Shown: piece after piece, positions 50,205-59,508 of the stretch
Layout: each line of letters begins with the position of its first letter
Numbering within the stretch: the first letter of the stretch is position 1
Assembly (NCBI RefSeq): GCF_000373585.1
Contig: NZ_KB891893.1
Coordinates: 35,522-99,521, forward strand
Origin: Streptomyces sp. MspMP-M5
Lineage (GTDB): Bacteria; Actinomycetota; Actinomycetes; Streptomycetales; Streptomycetaceae
Direction: 5' to 3'
DNA length: 64,000 nt
The notes under the pieces: generated by a model
The model's database searches: none
Told to the model about the DNA's origin: nothing
Seen by the model: the letters and a program-made list of their open reading frames with translations, nothing else
Made by a program: the position numbers and the translations under genes

Positions 50205-53200
50205 ATGTCCTGGCTGTCCCGTATCAGCCTCGTACAACGGGGCCTGATAGCGCTGATGTCGATCGTCGCGATCGCCTTCGGCGCCATCGCGATCCCGCAG
50301 CTCAAGCAGCAGCTCCTGCCCTCCATCGACCTGCCGATGGTCTCCGTGATCGCCCCGTACCAGGGCGCCTCGCCCGACGTCGTCGAGAAGCAGGTGATCG
50401 AGCCGCTGGAGAACGGAATCCAGGCGGTCAACGGCATCAAGAGCGTCACCTCGACATCGAGCGAGGGCTCCGGCGTCATCATGGCGCAGTTCGACTACGG
50501 CAACGACTCCAAGACCCTGGTCGCCGACGTCCAGCAGGCCGTCAACCGGGCCCGGGCGAAGCTGCCCAAGGACGTGGACCCGCAGGTGGTCTCCGGCGGC
50601 ACGGACGACCTGCCCACCGTCGTCCTCGCGGTGTCCTCCTCCACCAAGGACCAGCAGACCCTCGCCGACCAGCTCCACCGCAGCGTCGTCCCGGACCTGA
50701 AGAACATCGACGGCGTCGGCCAGGTCAACGTCGGCGGCGTGCAGGACCGGATCGTCGCGGTCACCCCGGACGACGCGAAGCTGGCCGCCGCGGGCCTGAA
50801 CTCCGCCGCGCTCGGCCAGGCGCTGCAGGCCGGCGGCACCGCCGTGCCGGCCGGCGCCTTCGCCGAGGACGGCCGCAGCAGGACCGTGCAGGTCGGCGCC
50901 GGCTTCACCTCCGTCCAGCAGATCAAGGACCTGATGGTCACCCCGGCGGCCGGCCCGATGGGCGGCGGCCACGGCGGCAAGCCGGTCCGGCTCGGCGACG
51001 TCGCCACCGTCAAGGAGACCTCGGCCACCCCGACCTCGATCACCCGCACCGACGGCCGGCCCAGCCTCTCGGTCACCGTGACGATGAACCAGGACGGCAG
51101 CGCGGTCGCCATCTCCGACGCGGTCAAGGGCAAGCTGGACGGCATCCGCAAGGACCTGGGCAAGGGCGCCCACGTCACCATCGCCTCCGACCAGGGCCCG
51201 CAGGTCTCCAAGTCCATCGAGTCGCTGACCACCGAGGGCCTGCTGGGCCTGGTCATGGCCGTGGTCGTGATCCTGGTCTTCCTGCTGAGCCTGCGCTCGA
51301 CGCTGGTCACCGCGGTCTCCATCCCGCTGTCCGTGGTCATCACCCTGATCGTGCTGTGGACCGGTGACCTGTCCCTGAACATGCTCACCCTGGGCGGTCT
51401 GACCATCGCGATCGGCCGGGTCGTGGACGACTCGATCGTCGTCCTGGAGAACATCAAGCGGCACCTGGGCTACGGCGAGGAGCGCCGCGAGGCCATCCTC
51501 AAGGCAGTCAAGGAGGTCTCCGGCGCGATCACCTCCTCGACCCTGACCACCGTCGCGGTCTTCCTCCCGATCGGCGTGGTCGGCGGCATGGTCGGCGCCC
51601 TCTTCGGGTCCTTCTCCATCACCGTCACCGTCGCCCTGCTCTCCTCGCTGCTGGTCTCGCTGACCGTGGTGCCGGTGCTGTCGTACTGGTTCCTGCGCGC
51701 CCCGAAGATCCCTGCGGGCACCGACCCCGAGGAGCTGCGCCGCGCGGCCGAGGAGAAGGAGACCCGCAGCGCGCTGCAGCGGCTCTACGTCCCGGTGCTG
51801 CGGTTCGCCACCCGCCGCCGCGCGCTCAGCGTGCTGATCGCGGTGGTGGTCCTCCTCGGCACCTTCGGGATGGCGCCGCTGCTGAAGACCACCTTCTTCG
51901 ACCAGGGCAAGCAGGACACCCTGAGCATCAAGCAGGAGCTGAAGCCGGGCACCAGCCTGGCCGCGGCCGACGCGCAGGCCAAGCGGGTCGAGAAGGTGCT
52001 CGCGGACGAGCAGGACGTACAGGACTACCAGGTCACCGTCGGCTCCTCCGGCATGATGGCGGCCTTCGGCGGCGGCTCCGGCGCCAACCAGGCCAGCTAC
52101 CAGGTCAAGTTGAAGAGCTCCGCCGACTCCGACAAGGTCACCGAGCACCTCCGCAGCGAGCTGGCAAAGCTCGGCCCGGCCGCCGGCGACACCTCCGTCT
52201 CCGCGGGCGGCGGCGGCTTCGGCAACCAGAACCTCAGCGTGGTCGTCAAGGCCGGCGACGCCGATGTGCTCAAGCGCGCCAGCGAGCAGGTCCGTACGGC
52301 CGTCGCGGGCCTGGACCACGTCACCGACGTCCAGAGCGACCTGGCGCAGAGCGTGCCGCGGATCTCCGTGACGCCCAACGACCAGGCCGCCGCGGCCGGT
52401 TACAGCCAGGCCACGCTCGGCGCGGCCGTCGCCCAGGCGGTCAGCGGCACCCCCAGCGGCAAGGCCGTGCTCGACGACACCGAGCGCGACGTGGTGATCA
52501 GGTCGGCCCACCCGGCCACCACCGAGGCCCAGTTGAAGGACCTGCCGCTGCCGACCCCGTCGGGCATGGCCCGGCTCGGCGACCTGGCCACCGTCAAGAC
52601 CGTGGCCGGACCGGTGCAGATGACCCGGATCGACGGCGCCCGCTCGGCGACCGTCACCGCCAAGCCGACCGGCGACAACACCGGCGCGGTCTCCGCCACG
52701 CTGCAGACGAAGATCAACTCGCTGAAGCTGCCGGCCGGCGCCACCGCCACCGTCGGCGGTGTCTCCCAGGACCAGACCGACGCGTTCGGCAAGCTCGGCC
52801 TCGCCATGCTGGCCGCCATCGCGATCGTCTTCCTGCTGCTGGTGGGCACCTTCCGCTCGATCGTCCAGCCGCTGATCCTGCTGATCTCGATCCCGTTCGC
52901 GGCGACCGGCGCGCTCGGTCTGCTGGTCGCCACCGGCACCCCGATGGGCGTCCCCGCCATGATCGGCATGCTGATGCTGATCGGCATCGTGGTCACCAAC
53001 GCCATCGTCCTGATCGACCTGATCAACCAGTACCGGGCCAAGGGCTACGGCGTGGTCGAGGCGGTCGTCGAGGGCGGCCGGCACCGGCTGCGCCCGATCC
53101 TGATGACGGCGCTGGCCACGATCATGGCGCTGCTGCCGATGGCCCTGTCGGTCACCGGCGACGGCGGCTTCATCTCCCAGCCGCTGGCCGTGGTCGTGAT

Positions 53201-53378
53201 CGGCGGTCTGATCACCTCGACCCTGCTCACCCTGCTCCTCGTCCCGACGCTCTACGCGATCATCGAACTCCGCAAGGAGCGCCGGGCGGCGAAGAAGGCG
53301 GCCAGGCGGGCCGGGAAGGACGACGGCCCGGCGGCCCCCGCCGACACCGACCGCACGCCGGAGCCGGCCGGCGTCTGA
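50205..53378 (+). CDS. RND-family exporter (SwrC/AcrB-like, Gram-positive type)
   Basis: A 1057-residue proton-driven pump with 12 membrane helices in two halves. First helix LVQRGLIALMSIVAIAFGAIAIPQLK; then the porter domain PMVSVIAPYQGASPDVVEKQVIEPLENGIQ; helices 2-6 with LTLGGLTIAIGRVVDDSIVVLENIKRHL, which holds the proton-relay acidic pair; and the mirrored second half, ending GVPAMIGMLMLIGIVVTNAIVLIDLINQYRAKG. No membrane-fusion protein accompanies it, as usual in Gram-positives. Substrate unknown. A strong terminator follows. Confidence 0.95.
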   Translation: MSWLSRISLVQRGLIALMSIVAIAFGAIAIPQLKQQLLPSIDLPMVSVIAPYQGASPDVVEKQVIEPLENGIQAVNGIKSVTSTSSEGSGVIMAQFDYGNDSKTLVADVQQAVNRARAKLPKDVDPQVVSGGTDDLPTVVLAVSSSTKDQQTLADQLHRSVVPDLKNIDGVGQVNVGGVQDRIVAVTPDDAKLAAAGLNSAALGQALQAGGTAVPAGAFAEDGRSRTVQVGAGFTSVQQIKDLMVTPAAGPMGGGHGGKPVRLGDVATVKETSATPTSITRTDGRPSLSVTVTMNQDGSAVAISDAVKGKLDGIRKDLGKGAHVTIASDQGPQVSKSIESLTTEGLLGLVMAVVVILVFLLSLRSTLVTAVSIPLSVVITLIVLWTGDLSLNMLTLGGLTIAIGRVVDDSIVVLENIKRHLGYGEERREAILKAVKEVSGAITSSTLTTVAVFLPIGVVGGMVGALFGSFSITVTVALLSSLLVSLTVVPVLSYWFLRAPKIPAGTDPEELRRAAEEKETRSALQRLYVPVLRFATRRRALSVLIAVVVLLGTFGMAPLLKTTFFDQGKQDTLSIKQELKPGTSLAAADAQAKRVEKVLADEQDVQDYQVTVGSSGMMAAFGGGSGANQASYQVKLKSSADSDKVTEHLRSELAKLGPAAGDTSVSAGGGGFGNQNLSVVVKAGDADVLKRASEQVRTAVAGLDHVTDVQSDLAQSVPRISVTPNDQAAAAGYSQATLGAAVAQAVSGTPSGKAVLDDTERDVVIRSAHPATTEAQLKDLPLPTPSGMARLGDLATVKTVAGPVQMTRIDGARSATVTAKPTGDNTGAVSATLQTKINSLKLPAGATATVGGVSQDQTDAFGKLGLAMLAAIAIVFLLLVGTFRSIVQPLILLISIPFAATGALGLLVATGTPMGVPAMIGMLMLIGIVVTNAIVLIDLINQYRAKGYGVVEAVVEGGRHRLRPILMTALATIMALLPMALSVTGDGGFISQPLAVVVIGGLITSTLLTLLLVPTLYAIIELRKERRAAKKAARRAGKDDGPAAPADTDRTPEPAGV

Positions 53379-53399
53379 CGCCCGCCCCGCACCACCCCC

Positions 53400-53438
53400 G
53401 GATCCCCCGCGACCGCACCCGGCGGCCGCGGGGGATCC
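53400..53438 (+). terminator. RND gene terminator
   Basis: A perfect 12-bp stem, GGATCCCCCGCG (53400-53411) with CGCGGGGGATCC (53427-53438), 22 bp past the stop. Beyond it, ATCCGCGCGTCCGGG is nearly repeated (around 53435 and 53458). Confidence 0.8.
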
Positions 53439-53636
53439 GCGCGTCCGGGGCCCGGAATCCGCGCGTCCGGGACCGGCGCCCGGGCGCCCGGCGCGCCCCG
53501 GCGGGCGGGGTGGCCGGAAGGCGCCGCTGCGGCCCCCGGTCCGCCGTCGCGTACCACCGTGTCGCCCATGGGCGCCCTTATCATCAGGCGCGCAGTATCG
53601 GCGAGTTGACCGCCCCGGCCGGAAGGTTGTCGCATC

Positions 53637-54833
53637 GTGCTGTTAGAGCCGGAAGGCAAGAGAGTCCCGACGCCCCGCCCCGACACCGGGCGCGGGCGTC
53701 CCCCCTCCGGAGCGTTACCGACGCTCGGCGTCGAGGAGGAGTTCTTCCTCGCCGACCGCGCCACGCGGGCCACCGTCGCCCGCGCCCCCGACGTCATCGC
53801 CCGCACCCGCGCCGACCTCCGCGACCACATCGGCGCCGAACTCTTCACCACCACGGTCGAGACCCGCACCCCGCCCGTCACCACCCTGGAGGACCTGCGG
53901 CAGCAGCTCGGCGCGCTGCGCGCGGACCTGGTGGCCGCCGCCGCCGAGGCCGGCTGCCGGGTGGTGGCGTCCGGCACGCCGGTCATCCCGTTCCCCGGCC
54001 CGCCGGAGATCGCCGACAACGCCCGCTACCGGCGGATGGCCGACTACTACGCCCCGCTCGTCGTGGGGGACCGCAACACCGGCGTCTGTGCCTGTCATGT
54101 CCATGTAGCCGTACCGGACCGCGAGGAGGCCGTACAGCTCTGCAACCACCTACGGCCCTGGCTGCCGACGCTGCAGGCGCTCGCCGCCAACTCGCCCTTC
54201 CAGGACGGGCGGGACAGCGGATTCGCCGGCTGGCGCGTGCTCCATTTCGGTCGTTGGCCGCACGCCGGCCCCACGCCGCTGTTCCGGGACGCGACGGCCT
54301 ACGACACCTTCGTCGACACGCTCGTCGCCTCCGGCATGCTGCTGGACCGCAAACTCGTCTACTGGTACGCCCGCCCCTCCGAACGCTGGCCGACGCTGGA
54401 GGTCCGGGTCCCCGACGTCAACGCTGACCTGGACACCGTCCTGCTCGTCGCCTCCCTGACCCGCGCCCTGGCCGGCGCCCTCCTGGCCGACATCCGCCGG
54501 GGGCGGCCGGCCCCCGAGGTCGACGACGCGCTCCTGCGGGCCGCCCACTGGCGGGCCGCCCGCGACGGCCTGTCCGGCTCCGGCCTGGACCTGGCCACCG
54601 GCCGCCTGCGGCCCGCCGCGGACCTGGCCGCCCGCCTCATCGGCCGGGCCGCACCCTTCCTGGAGGAGGCCGGCGAACTGCCCTTCGTCCGGTGGGTGTG
54701 GCAGCGCCTGCGGCAGCGCGGCGGCGGCGCGGAGCGGCAGCGCGCCGCCTACCGGCGCCGCGGCGACCTCCGGGACGTCGTCGACCTGCTGAGCCGCGAC
54801 CTGGAGGCGGACACCGCAACCGCCCGGCCCTGA
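53637..54833 (+). CDS. YbdK-type carboxylate-amine/glutamate-cysteine ligase, TTA-containing
   Basis: A 398-residue enzyme of the GCS2 family. Signature parts are TLGVEEEFFLAD, TTTVETRTPPVTTLEDLRQQL, VCACHVHVAVPDREEAV, LPTLQALAANSPFQDGRDSGFAGWR and LEVRVPDVNADLDTVLLVA. It is predicted to ligate glutamate or another carboxylate to an amine with ATP; real substrates are mostly unknown. Two leucine codons are TTA, at 53643-53645 and 53715-53717; the second lies directly before the conserved GVEEEF, so it must be translated. This makes the gene dependent on the bldA tRNA. GGAAGG ahead of the GTG at 53637 supports the start. Confidence 0.9.
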   Translation: MLLEPEGKRVPTPRPDTGRGRPPSGALPTLGVEEEFFLADRATRATVARAPDVIARTRADLRDHIGAELFTTTVETRTPPVTTLEDLRQQLGALRADLVAAAAEAGCRVVASGTPVIPFPGPPEIADNARYRRMADYYAPLVVGDRNTGVCACHVHVAVPDREEAVQLCNHLRPWLPTLQALAANSPFQDGRDSGFAGWRVLHFGRWPHAGPTPLFRDATAYDTFVDTLVASGMLLDRKLVYWYARPSERWPTLEVRVPDVNADLDTVLLVASLTRALAGALLADIRRGRPAPEVDDALLRAAHWRAARDGLSGSGLDLATGRLRPAADLAARLIGRAAPFLEEAGELPFVRWVWQRLRQRGGGAERQRAAYRRRGDLRDVVDLLSRDLEADTATARP

Positions 54834-54851
54834 CCGGCCGGGGCCGCCCGT

Positions 54852-55769
54852 TCACCACCGCACCGCGGTGAAGTCCACCGGCCGCGGCCGCAGCGCCCGG
54901 GTGCGGCCGGCCAACTCCCGCATCCGCCGCGCCATTTCGTCCTCCGGCAGGTGCGCGCGGTCCCCGTGCCCGGGCAGCAGCCACTGGAAGCGGAGCCGGG
55001 GCGCCGTCCGTTCCAGCGAGGCCGCCAGCTCGGTGACGGAGTACCACGTGACGCTCTCCGCCACCTCGACATCGTCGGTGGTCCGCGACCAGTAGAAGCT
55101 GTCGCCGCTGAAGCAGTACCGCTCGTCCGCGACGTACAGCACGCTGCCCTCGGTGTGGCCGGGCAGCGGATGGGCCACCACGCCCGGGGCGATGTCGGTG
55201 GGCCCGGTGCCCCGCAGCACCCGGTCCGCGTCCGGCGCCGCCGCCAGGTCCCCCTCGTGGATCCACAGCCGGGCGCCGAAGCGGTCGGCGTAGCGGCGGC
55301 CGTGCGCGGCGTGGTCCCGGTGCGTGAGCAGCACGTCGGTCACCGCTCCGGCCGCCTCGAAGCGGGTGGCCAGCGCCTCGGCGAACCGCGGGGTGTCGAT
55401 CATCATCTGCGTCCCGTCCGGCCGCCGCAGCAGATAGGCGTTGGCCCCGGCGGTGTGCGGCGAGTTGTGCCCGCACACGCTCACCGCGTCGTCCAGCCGC
55501 AGCGGGAACGGGTCCAGCTCCGCCGCCACCCGGCCGCCGGTCCGCCGCACCGACCGGGTCGGACAGGCGAACGCCGCGGCGGCCAGCAGCCGTTCCTCCG
55601 CCGCCCCGCGCGGCTGCCGGACCACCTCGGACCGGCCGCCGATCTGCTCGATCAGCCCCGGCGCGAGCTGCCGCGCCACATCGCAGTCGGTGCAGCGCCC
55701 GTCGACGTACCAGTCGCCCGCACCGCCTGTCCCCGAGTCCGCCGCACGGTCGTCACCAGTGGTGTTCAC
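54852..55769 (-). CDS. Ferredoxin-like domain fused to metallo-beta-lactamase hydrolase
   Basis: A 305-residue protein. Residues 20-80 form a ferredoxin-like start with cysteines in VDGRCTDCDVA and AFACPTRSV, fewer than needed for a full 4Fe-4S site (three visible). Residues 110-260 are an MBL hydrolase with the metal motif LLTHRDHAAHG, LPGHTEGSVLY, FSGDSFYW and LLPGHGD. Chosen start: GTG at 55769 behind GAGGAGG; an ATG at 55805 is possible. Such ferredoxin-MBL proteins occur in plants and bacteria, with no clear substrate. Adjacent and convergent to the YbdK-type ligase. Confidence 0.85.
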   Translation of the reverse strand: MNTTGDDRAADSGTGGAGDWYVDGRCTDCDVARQLAPGLIEQIGGRSEVVRQPRGAAEERLLAAAAFACPTRSVRRTGGRVAAELDPFPLRLDDAVSVCGHNSPHTAGANAYLLRRPDGTQMMIDTPRFAEALATRFEAAGAVTDVLLTHRDHAAHGRRYADRFGARLWIHEGDLAAAPDADRVLRGTGPTDIAPGVVAHPLPGHTEGSVLYVADERYCFSGDSFYWSRTTDDVEVAESVTWYSVTELAASLERTAPRLRFQWLLPGHGDRAHLPEDEMARRMRELAGRTRALRPRPVDFTAVRW

Positions 55770-56049
55770 GGTCCCTGTGCCTCCTCGCCCCGTATGCCCA
55801 GTCATGTCATGCCATGCCTGTGGGTCTTCCCCGGCCACGAGGGTCCCCCGGCGGGAGCGGAAAGCGAAAGGGGCGCGGGGGCTTGTTTCTGCTGGTCAGG
55901 GCGTCTCTCACGGAGGAGGGCATATGTGTCATGCATGCGTCAAGATCTCCAGGGTCGTGCGCGCTGCGGCCCACACGCCCGCGGGGCGGTCCCCCCGTAG
56001 GAGAACCGCCCCGCTCGCCGTGCCGCCGTGCCGCCGCGAGCCCACCCCG

Positions 56050-57228
56050 CTACGGCAGCGCCAGCATCCGCTCCAGCGCCAGCTTGGCGAAGTGCTCGGT
56101 CTCCTTGTCGACCTGGATGCGGTTGACGACCTTGCCGTCCGCCAGCGACTCCAGCGCCCACACCAGGTGCGGCAGGTCGATGCGGTTCATCGTCGAGCAG
56201 AAGCAGACCGTCTTGTCGAGGAAGACGATCTCCTTGCCCTCCGGCGCGAAGCGGTTGGCCAGCCGGCGGACGAGGTTCAGCTCGGTGCCGATGGCCCACT
56301 TGGAGCCGGCCGGCGCGGCCTCAAGGGCCTTGATGATGTACTCGGTCGAGCCGACGTGGTCCGCCGCCGCCACGACCTCGTGCCTGCACTCGGGGTGGAC
56401 CAGCACGTTCACGCCGGGAATCCGGGCGCGGACGTCCTCGACCGACTCCAGCGAGAAGCGGCCGTGGACCGAGCAGTGGCCGCGCCACAGGATCATCTTC
56501 GCGGCCCGCAGCTCCTCCGCCGTCAGCCCGCCGTTCGGCTTGTGCGGGTTGTAGACCACGCAGTCGTCCAGGGACATGCCCAGGTCCCGTACGGCGGTGT
56601 TCCGGCCGAGGTGCTGATCGGGCAGGAAGAGGACCTGCTCGCCCTGCTGGAAGGCCCACTCCAGCGCCCGCTCGGCGTTGGAGGAGGTGCAGATGGTGCC
56701 GCCGTGCCGGCCGGTGAACGCCTTGATGTCCGCCGAGGAGTTCATGTACGACACCGGCACCACCCGCTCGGCGATGCCCGCCTCGGTGAGCACGTCCCAG
56801 CACTCGGCGACCTGCTCCGCGGTGGCCATGTCGGCCATCGAGCAGCCCGCGGCCAGGTCGGGGAGGACCACCTGCTGGTCGTCGCCGGTGAGGATGTCGG
56901 CCGACTCGGCCATGAAGTGCACACCGCAGAAGACGATGTACTCGGCGTCCGGCCGGGCCGCGGCGTCCCGCGCGAGCTTGAAGGAGTCACCGGTGACGTC
57001 CGCGAACTCGATGACCTCGTCGCGCTGGTAGTGGTGCCCCAGGACGAAGACCTTGTCGCCCAGCCTGGCCTTGGCGGCGCGGGCGCGCTCGACCAGGTCC
57101 GGGTCGGAGGGCGCCGGCAGGTCACCGGGGCACTCCACGCCGCGCTCGCTCCTGGGGTCGGCCTCGCGGCCGAGGAGGAGCAGCGCCAGCGGGGTCGGCT
57201 GGACGTCCAGGGGCTGGGCGGTGGTCAC
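56050..57228 (-). CDS. nadA: Quinolinate synthase
   Basis: A 392-residue 4Fe-4S enzyme that condenses iminoaspartate and dihydroxyacetone phosphate to quinolinate in NAD synthesis. It has FVLGHHYQRDEVIEFADVTGDS, YIVFCGVHFMAESADIL, ICTSSNAERALEWAF, LVHPECRHEVVAAAD, FLDKTVCFCSTMNRIDL and the three cluster cysteines. The start is GTG at 57228; GAGAGG is nine bases upstream, which rules against the nearer in-frame GTG at 57237. nadB and nadC are not nearby. It is divergent from erpA with a 338-bp region between. Confidence 0.96.
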   Translation of the reverse strand: MTTAQPLDVQPTPLALLLLGREADPRSERGVECPGDLPAPSDPDLVERARAAKARLGDKVFVLGHHYQRDEVIEFADVTGDSFKLARDAAARPDAEYIVFCGVHFMAESADILTGDDQQVVLPDLAAGCSMADMATAEQVAECWDVLTEAGIAERVVPVSYMNSSADIKAFTGRHGGTICTSSNAERALEWAFQQGEQVLFLPDQHLGRNTAVRDLGMSLDDCVVYNPHKPNGGLTAEELRAAKMILWRGHCSVHGRFSLESVEDVRARIPGVNVLVHPECRHEVVAAADHVGSTEYIIKALEAAPAGSKWAIGTELNLVRRLANRFAPEGKEIVFLDKTVCFCSTMNRIDLPHLVWALESLADGKVVNRIQVDKETEHFAKLALERMLALP

Positions 57229-57566
57229 GTCACGCACCCTCTCTTCTCTGCGGAAAGTCCTTGCGGACGGTCTCTGCGAAGACGGCGGGGTGCGCTGCGG
57301 CACCGCCTTTTCGTCTATTTGACGTTATCTATCATAGCTCGTTCACGTCACTTTGACGATGGCCATAGTGTCGATGTGACGCATCAGCCCCGCGGCCCGG
57401 GCGGGCACCCGTGTGCACCGGCGGCCCGCGGTGTCCGGCGGCCGGTGTGCGAGCATGAAGGAAGAGAAGGACAGATCACGCGCAGCCGGAATTAATCCGG
57501 GACGCCGCCGGTTGAAGCTGTTCGCAACCGATGGCAAGCGGTCCGTACAACCCGGGAGAGATGTAG
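57229..57566. other. nadA-erpA divergent region
   Basis: 338 bp without a gene. An AT-rich core (57310-57380) contains TTTGACG twice, at 57318-57324 and 57352-57358 (34 bp apart), around GTTCACGTCAC, and on the minus strand a TATGAT -10-like box. This is likely the nadA promoter with an operator for an NAD-related regulator; the regulator is not in this window. The right half leads to erpA, which has CGGGAGAG before its ATG. Confidence 0.55.
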
Positions 57567-57920
57567 ATGAGCGTTCAGGACGAGACCACCGTCACCGACG
57601 GCATCATCCTGTCCGACGCGGCCGCGTCGAAGGTCAAGAGCCTGCTGGAGCAGGAGGGCCGGGACGACCTCGCGCTGCGGGTGGCGGTCCAGCCCGGCGG
57701 CTGCTCCGGCCTGCGCTACCAGCTCTTCTTCGACGAGCGCTCGCTCGACGGCGACGTCGTCAAGGAGTTCGACGGGGTCAAGGTCGTCACCGACCGGATG
57801 AGCGCTCCCTACCTGGGCGGTGCCTCCATCGACTTCGTGGACACCATCGAGAAGCAGGGCTTCACGATCGACAACCCGAACGCCACGGGCTCCTGCGCCT
57901 GCGGCGACTCCTTCAGCTAA
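57567..57920 (+). CDS. erpA: Iron-sulfur cluster insertion protein (HesB/IscA family)
   Basis: A 117-residue A-type Fe-S carrier. DGIILSDAAASKVKSLLEQEGRDDLALRVAVQPGGCSGLRYQLFF and the end GSCACGDSFS give the three conserved cysteines. It delivers clusters to apo-proteins; neighbours nadA and lipA are Fe-S enzymes. ATG behind GGGAGAG. A bidirectional hairpin follows. Confidence 0.95.
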   Translation: MSVQDETTVTDGIILSDAAASKVKSLLEQEGRDDLALRVAVQPGGCSGLRYQLFFDERSLDGDVVKEFDGVKVVTDRMSAPYLGGASIDFVDTIEKQGFTIDNPNATGSCACGDSFS

Positions 57921-57951
57921 ACCCGCGGCGGGCCCACGGGCCACGACGCGC

Positions 57952-57985
57952 GAGGGCGGCGCCCCCACCGGGGAGCGCCGCCCTC
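57952..57985. terminator. Bidirectional terminator after erpA
   Basis: A perfect 11-bp stem, GAGGGCGGCGC with GCGCCGCCCTC, with an inner CCCC/GGGG, between two convergent genes. Confidence 0.82.
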
Positions 57986-58026
57986 GTCGTCGTCCGCCGC
58001 GCGGCCCGCGGCCCGATCTCAGGCCG

Positions 58027-59508
58027 TCACCGCAGCGGCACCGCCTTGCCGGACGTGCCGTCCACGACCTTCCGGCCGTCCAGCGGCTTCTCCAGCGTCA
58101 CCGTCTTGCTGAAGTCCTTGGCGATCTTCACGCAGATCTGCCCGGGGTGCTTCTCCTTGCCGGTGACCGAGACCTGCACGGTGTCGGCCGACTCCCGGGC
58201 GCTCACGTCGTAGGTGCTGCACACCCCGCCCCAGAAGTGGACGGTCAGCGTCCGGCCGCCGTCGCCCACCGTGTAGCCCGACAGCGCCATCGCCGTCGTC
58301 CCGGGCGCGGACGGCTTCGGCGCCGGCGGCTCGCTGCCGCGCAGGTACTTCGGGTCCACCGCGGTCCCGGCGATCGTGGAAGTGCTGCCCGGCGCGCCCC
58401 CGGCGCCCGCCGTGCGCAGCGTGTAGAGCCAGGACGGCACCAGCACCTCCCCGCCGTGCGAGTACCGCGCGGCGAGCCCGAAGACCGCGCCGGTCACCTC
58501 GGCCTCCGGCTGCCGGCCGGTCGGCGCCGGCTCGCAGGGCGCGATCCCGCCGCCCTGCGGGGCCTTGCCCTCCTTGTGCTGGAAGGTGGGCGCCGAGGGG
58601 CAGTGGGCCAGTGGCCGCATCGTCCGGCCGTCGCCGCCCAGCGTGTTCAGCGTCGTCCGGGCGTCCCGGACGGGATAGGTCGCGCCCTTGACCGGCTGCG
58701 CCAACTCGCCGCTGCCGCCGACCAGTTGGCCGTCCGAGCCGACCTGGAGCCGGCTCTGCCAGCCGTAGCTGGGCAGCCCGCCGATCACCGGGTCCGCGGT
58801 CACCACCCGCACCGCGGCGTACGTCTGGTGCGTGTCGAGCCGGGCGTCCGGCTGGCCGAGCGCCGCCAGCACCGGCCGGACCGCCTGCCGGGCCTTCGCC
58901 TCGGACGCCGGACCGCTGCCGGCGTCCCCACCCGCATCGGCCCCGCCGTCCGTGCCGCCGCGGTACGAGGGGCAGCCCGGCCGGTCGTCCACCAGCGGGC
59001 ACTTGGTCCCGTCCCCGGCGCCGTACCGGCTGAACACCCAGTTCCCGGCACCGGACTTGGCGACCCGCAGCGTGGTGCCGCGCCCGTCCGGACCCGGCGT
59101 GCCGACCGTCCACCAGTTGCCGTCCGACCGCACCGTTCCGGCCACGTCCAGGGACTTCGCCAGTCGTGCCACGGCGGACTGGTCGATTCCGCCCGCGGGC
59201 CGGTAGACGGGCGCGGACCGCGGGCCCTCGGGAAGCGTGCCCACCACGCGGTAGTGGTCCTGCTGCGGGGCGGGCTCGCCGACCGCGATCGACGCCGAGT
59301 CCAGCACCAGCGGCGGGGGGCCGCCGTCGGCCGGACCGGCCGGGCCGGCGCCGCCCGACGCCGACGAGGCCCAGTACGCCGCGCCGCCGCCGGCCACCAG
59401 TACCGCGCCGGCCACCGACGCGATCACCAGGGGGGTGCGCCGCCCGCGCCGTCCGGTCCGGTCGGCCTGGGAGGTGTCCTGCGTCTCCGGGGTGTCCTCG
59501 GTGCTCAC
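58027..59508 (-). CDS. Membrane-anchored extracytoplasmic protein of unknown function
   Basis: A 493-residue protein. A short charged cytoplasmic start (TEDTPETQDTSQADRTGRRGRR) is followed by one membrane helix at 26-47 (PLVIASVAGAVLVAGGGAAYW), then a 440-residue outer part rich in Gly/Pro/Ser/Thr with several Cys (TKCPLVDDRPGCPSY, LAHCPSAP, IAPCEPAP, WGGVCSTYDV, ICVKIAK). I recognise no domain. The arrangement (one helix, disulfide-rich outer part) resembles secreted sensor or wall-associated proteins. GTG start at 59508 with AAGGAG upstream. It converges with erpA and is divergent from the PfkB kinase. Confidence 0.82.
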   Translation of the reverse strand: MSTEDTPETQDTSQADRTGRRGRRTPLVIASVAGAVLVAGGGAAYWASSASGGAGPAGPADGGPPPLVLDSASIAVGEPAPQQDHYRVVGTLPEGPRSAPVYRPAGGIDQSAVARLAKSLDVAGTVRSDGNWWTVGTPGPDGRGTTLRVAKSGAGNWVFSRYGAGDGTKCPLVDDRPGCPSYRGGTDGGADAGGDAGSGPASEAKARQAVRPVLAALGQPDARLDTHQTYAAVRVVTADPVIGGLPSYGWQSRLQVGSDGQLVGGSGELAQPVKGATYPVRDARTTLNTLGGDGRTMRPLAHCPSAPTFQHKEGKAPQGGGIAPCEPAPTGRQPEAEVTGAVFGLAARYSHGGEVLVPSWLYTLRTAGAGGAPGSTSTIAGTAVDPKYLRGSEPPAPKPSAPGTTAMALSGYTVGDGGRTLTVHFWGGVCSTYDVSARESADTVQVSVTGKEKHPGQICVKIAKDFSKTVTLEKPLDGRKVVDGTSGKAVPLR

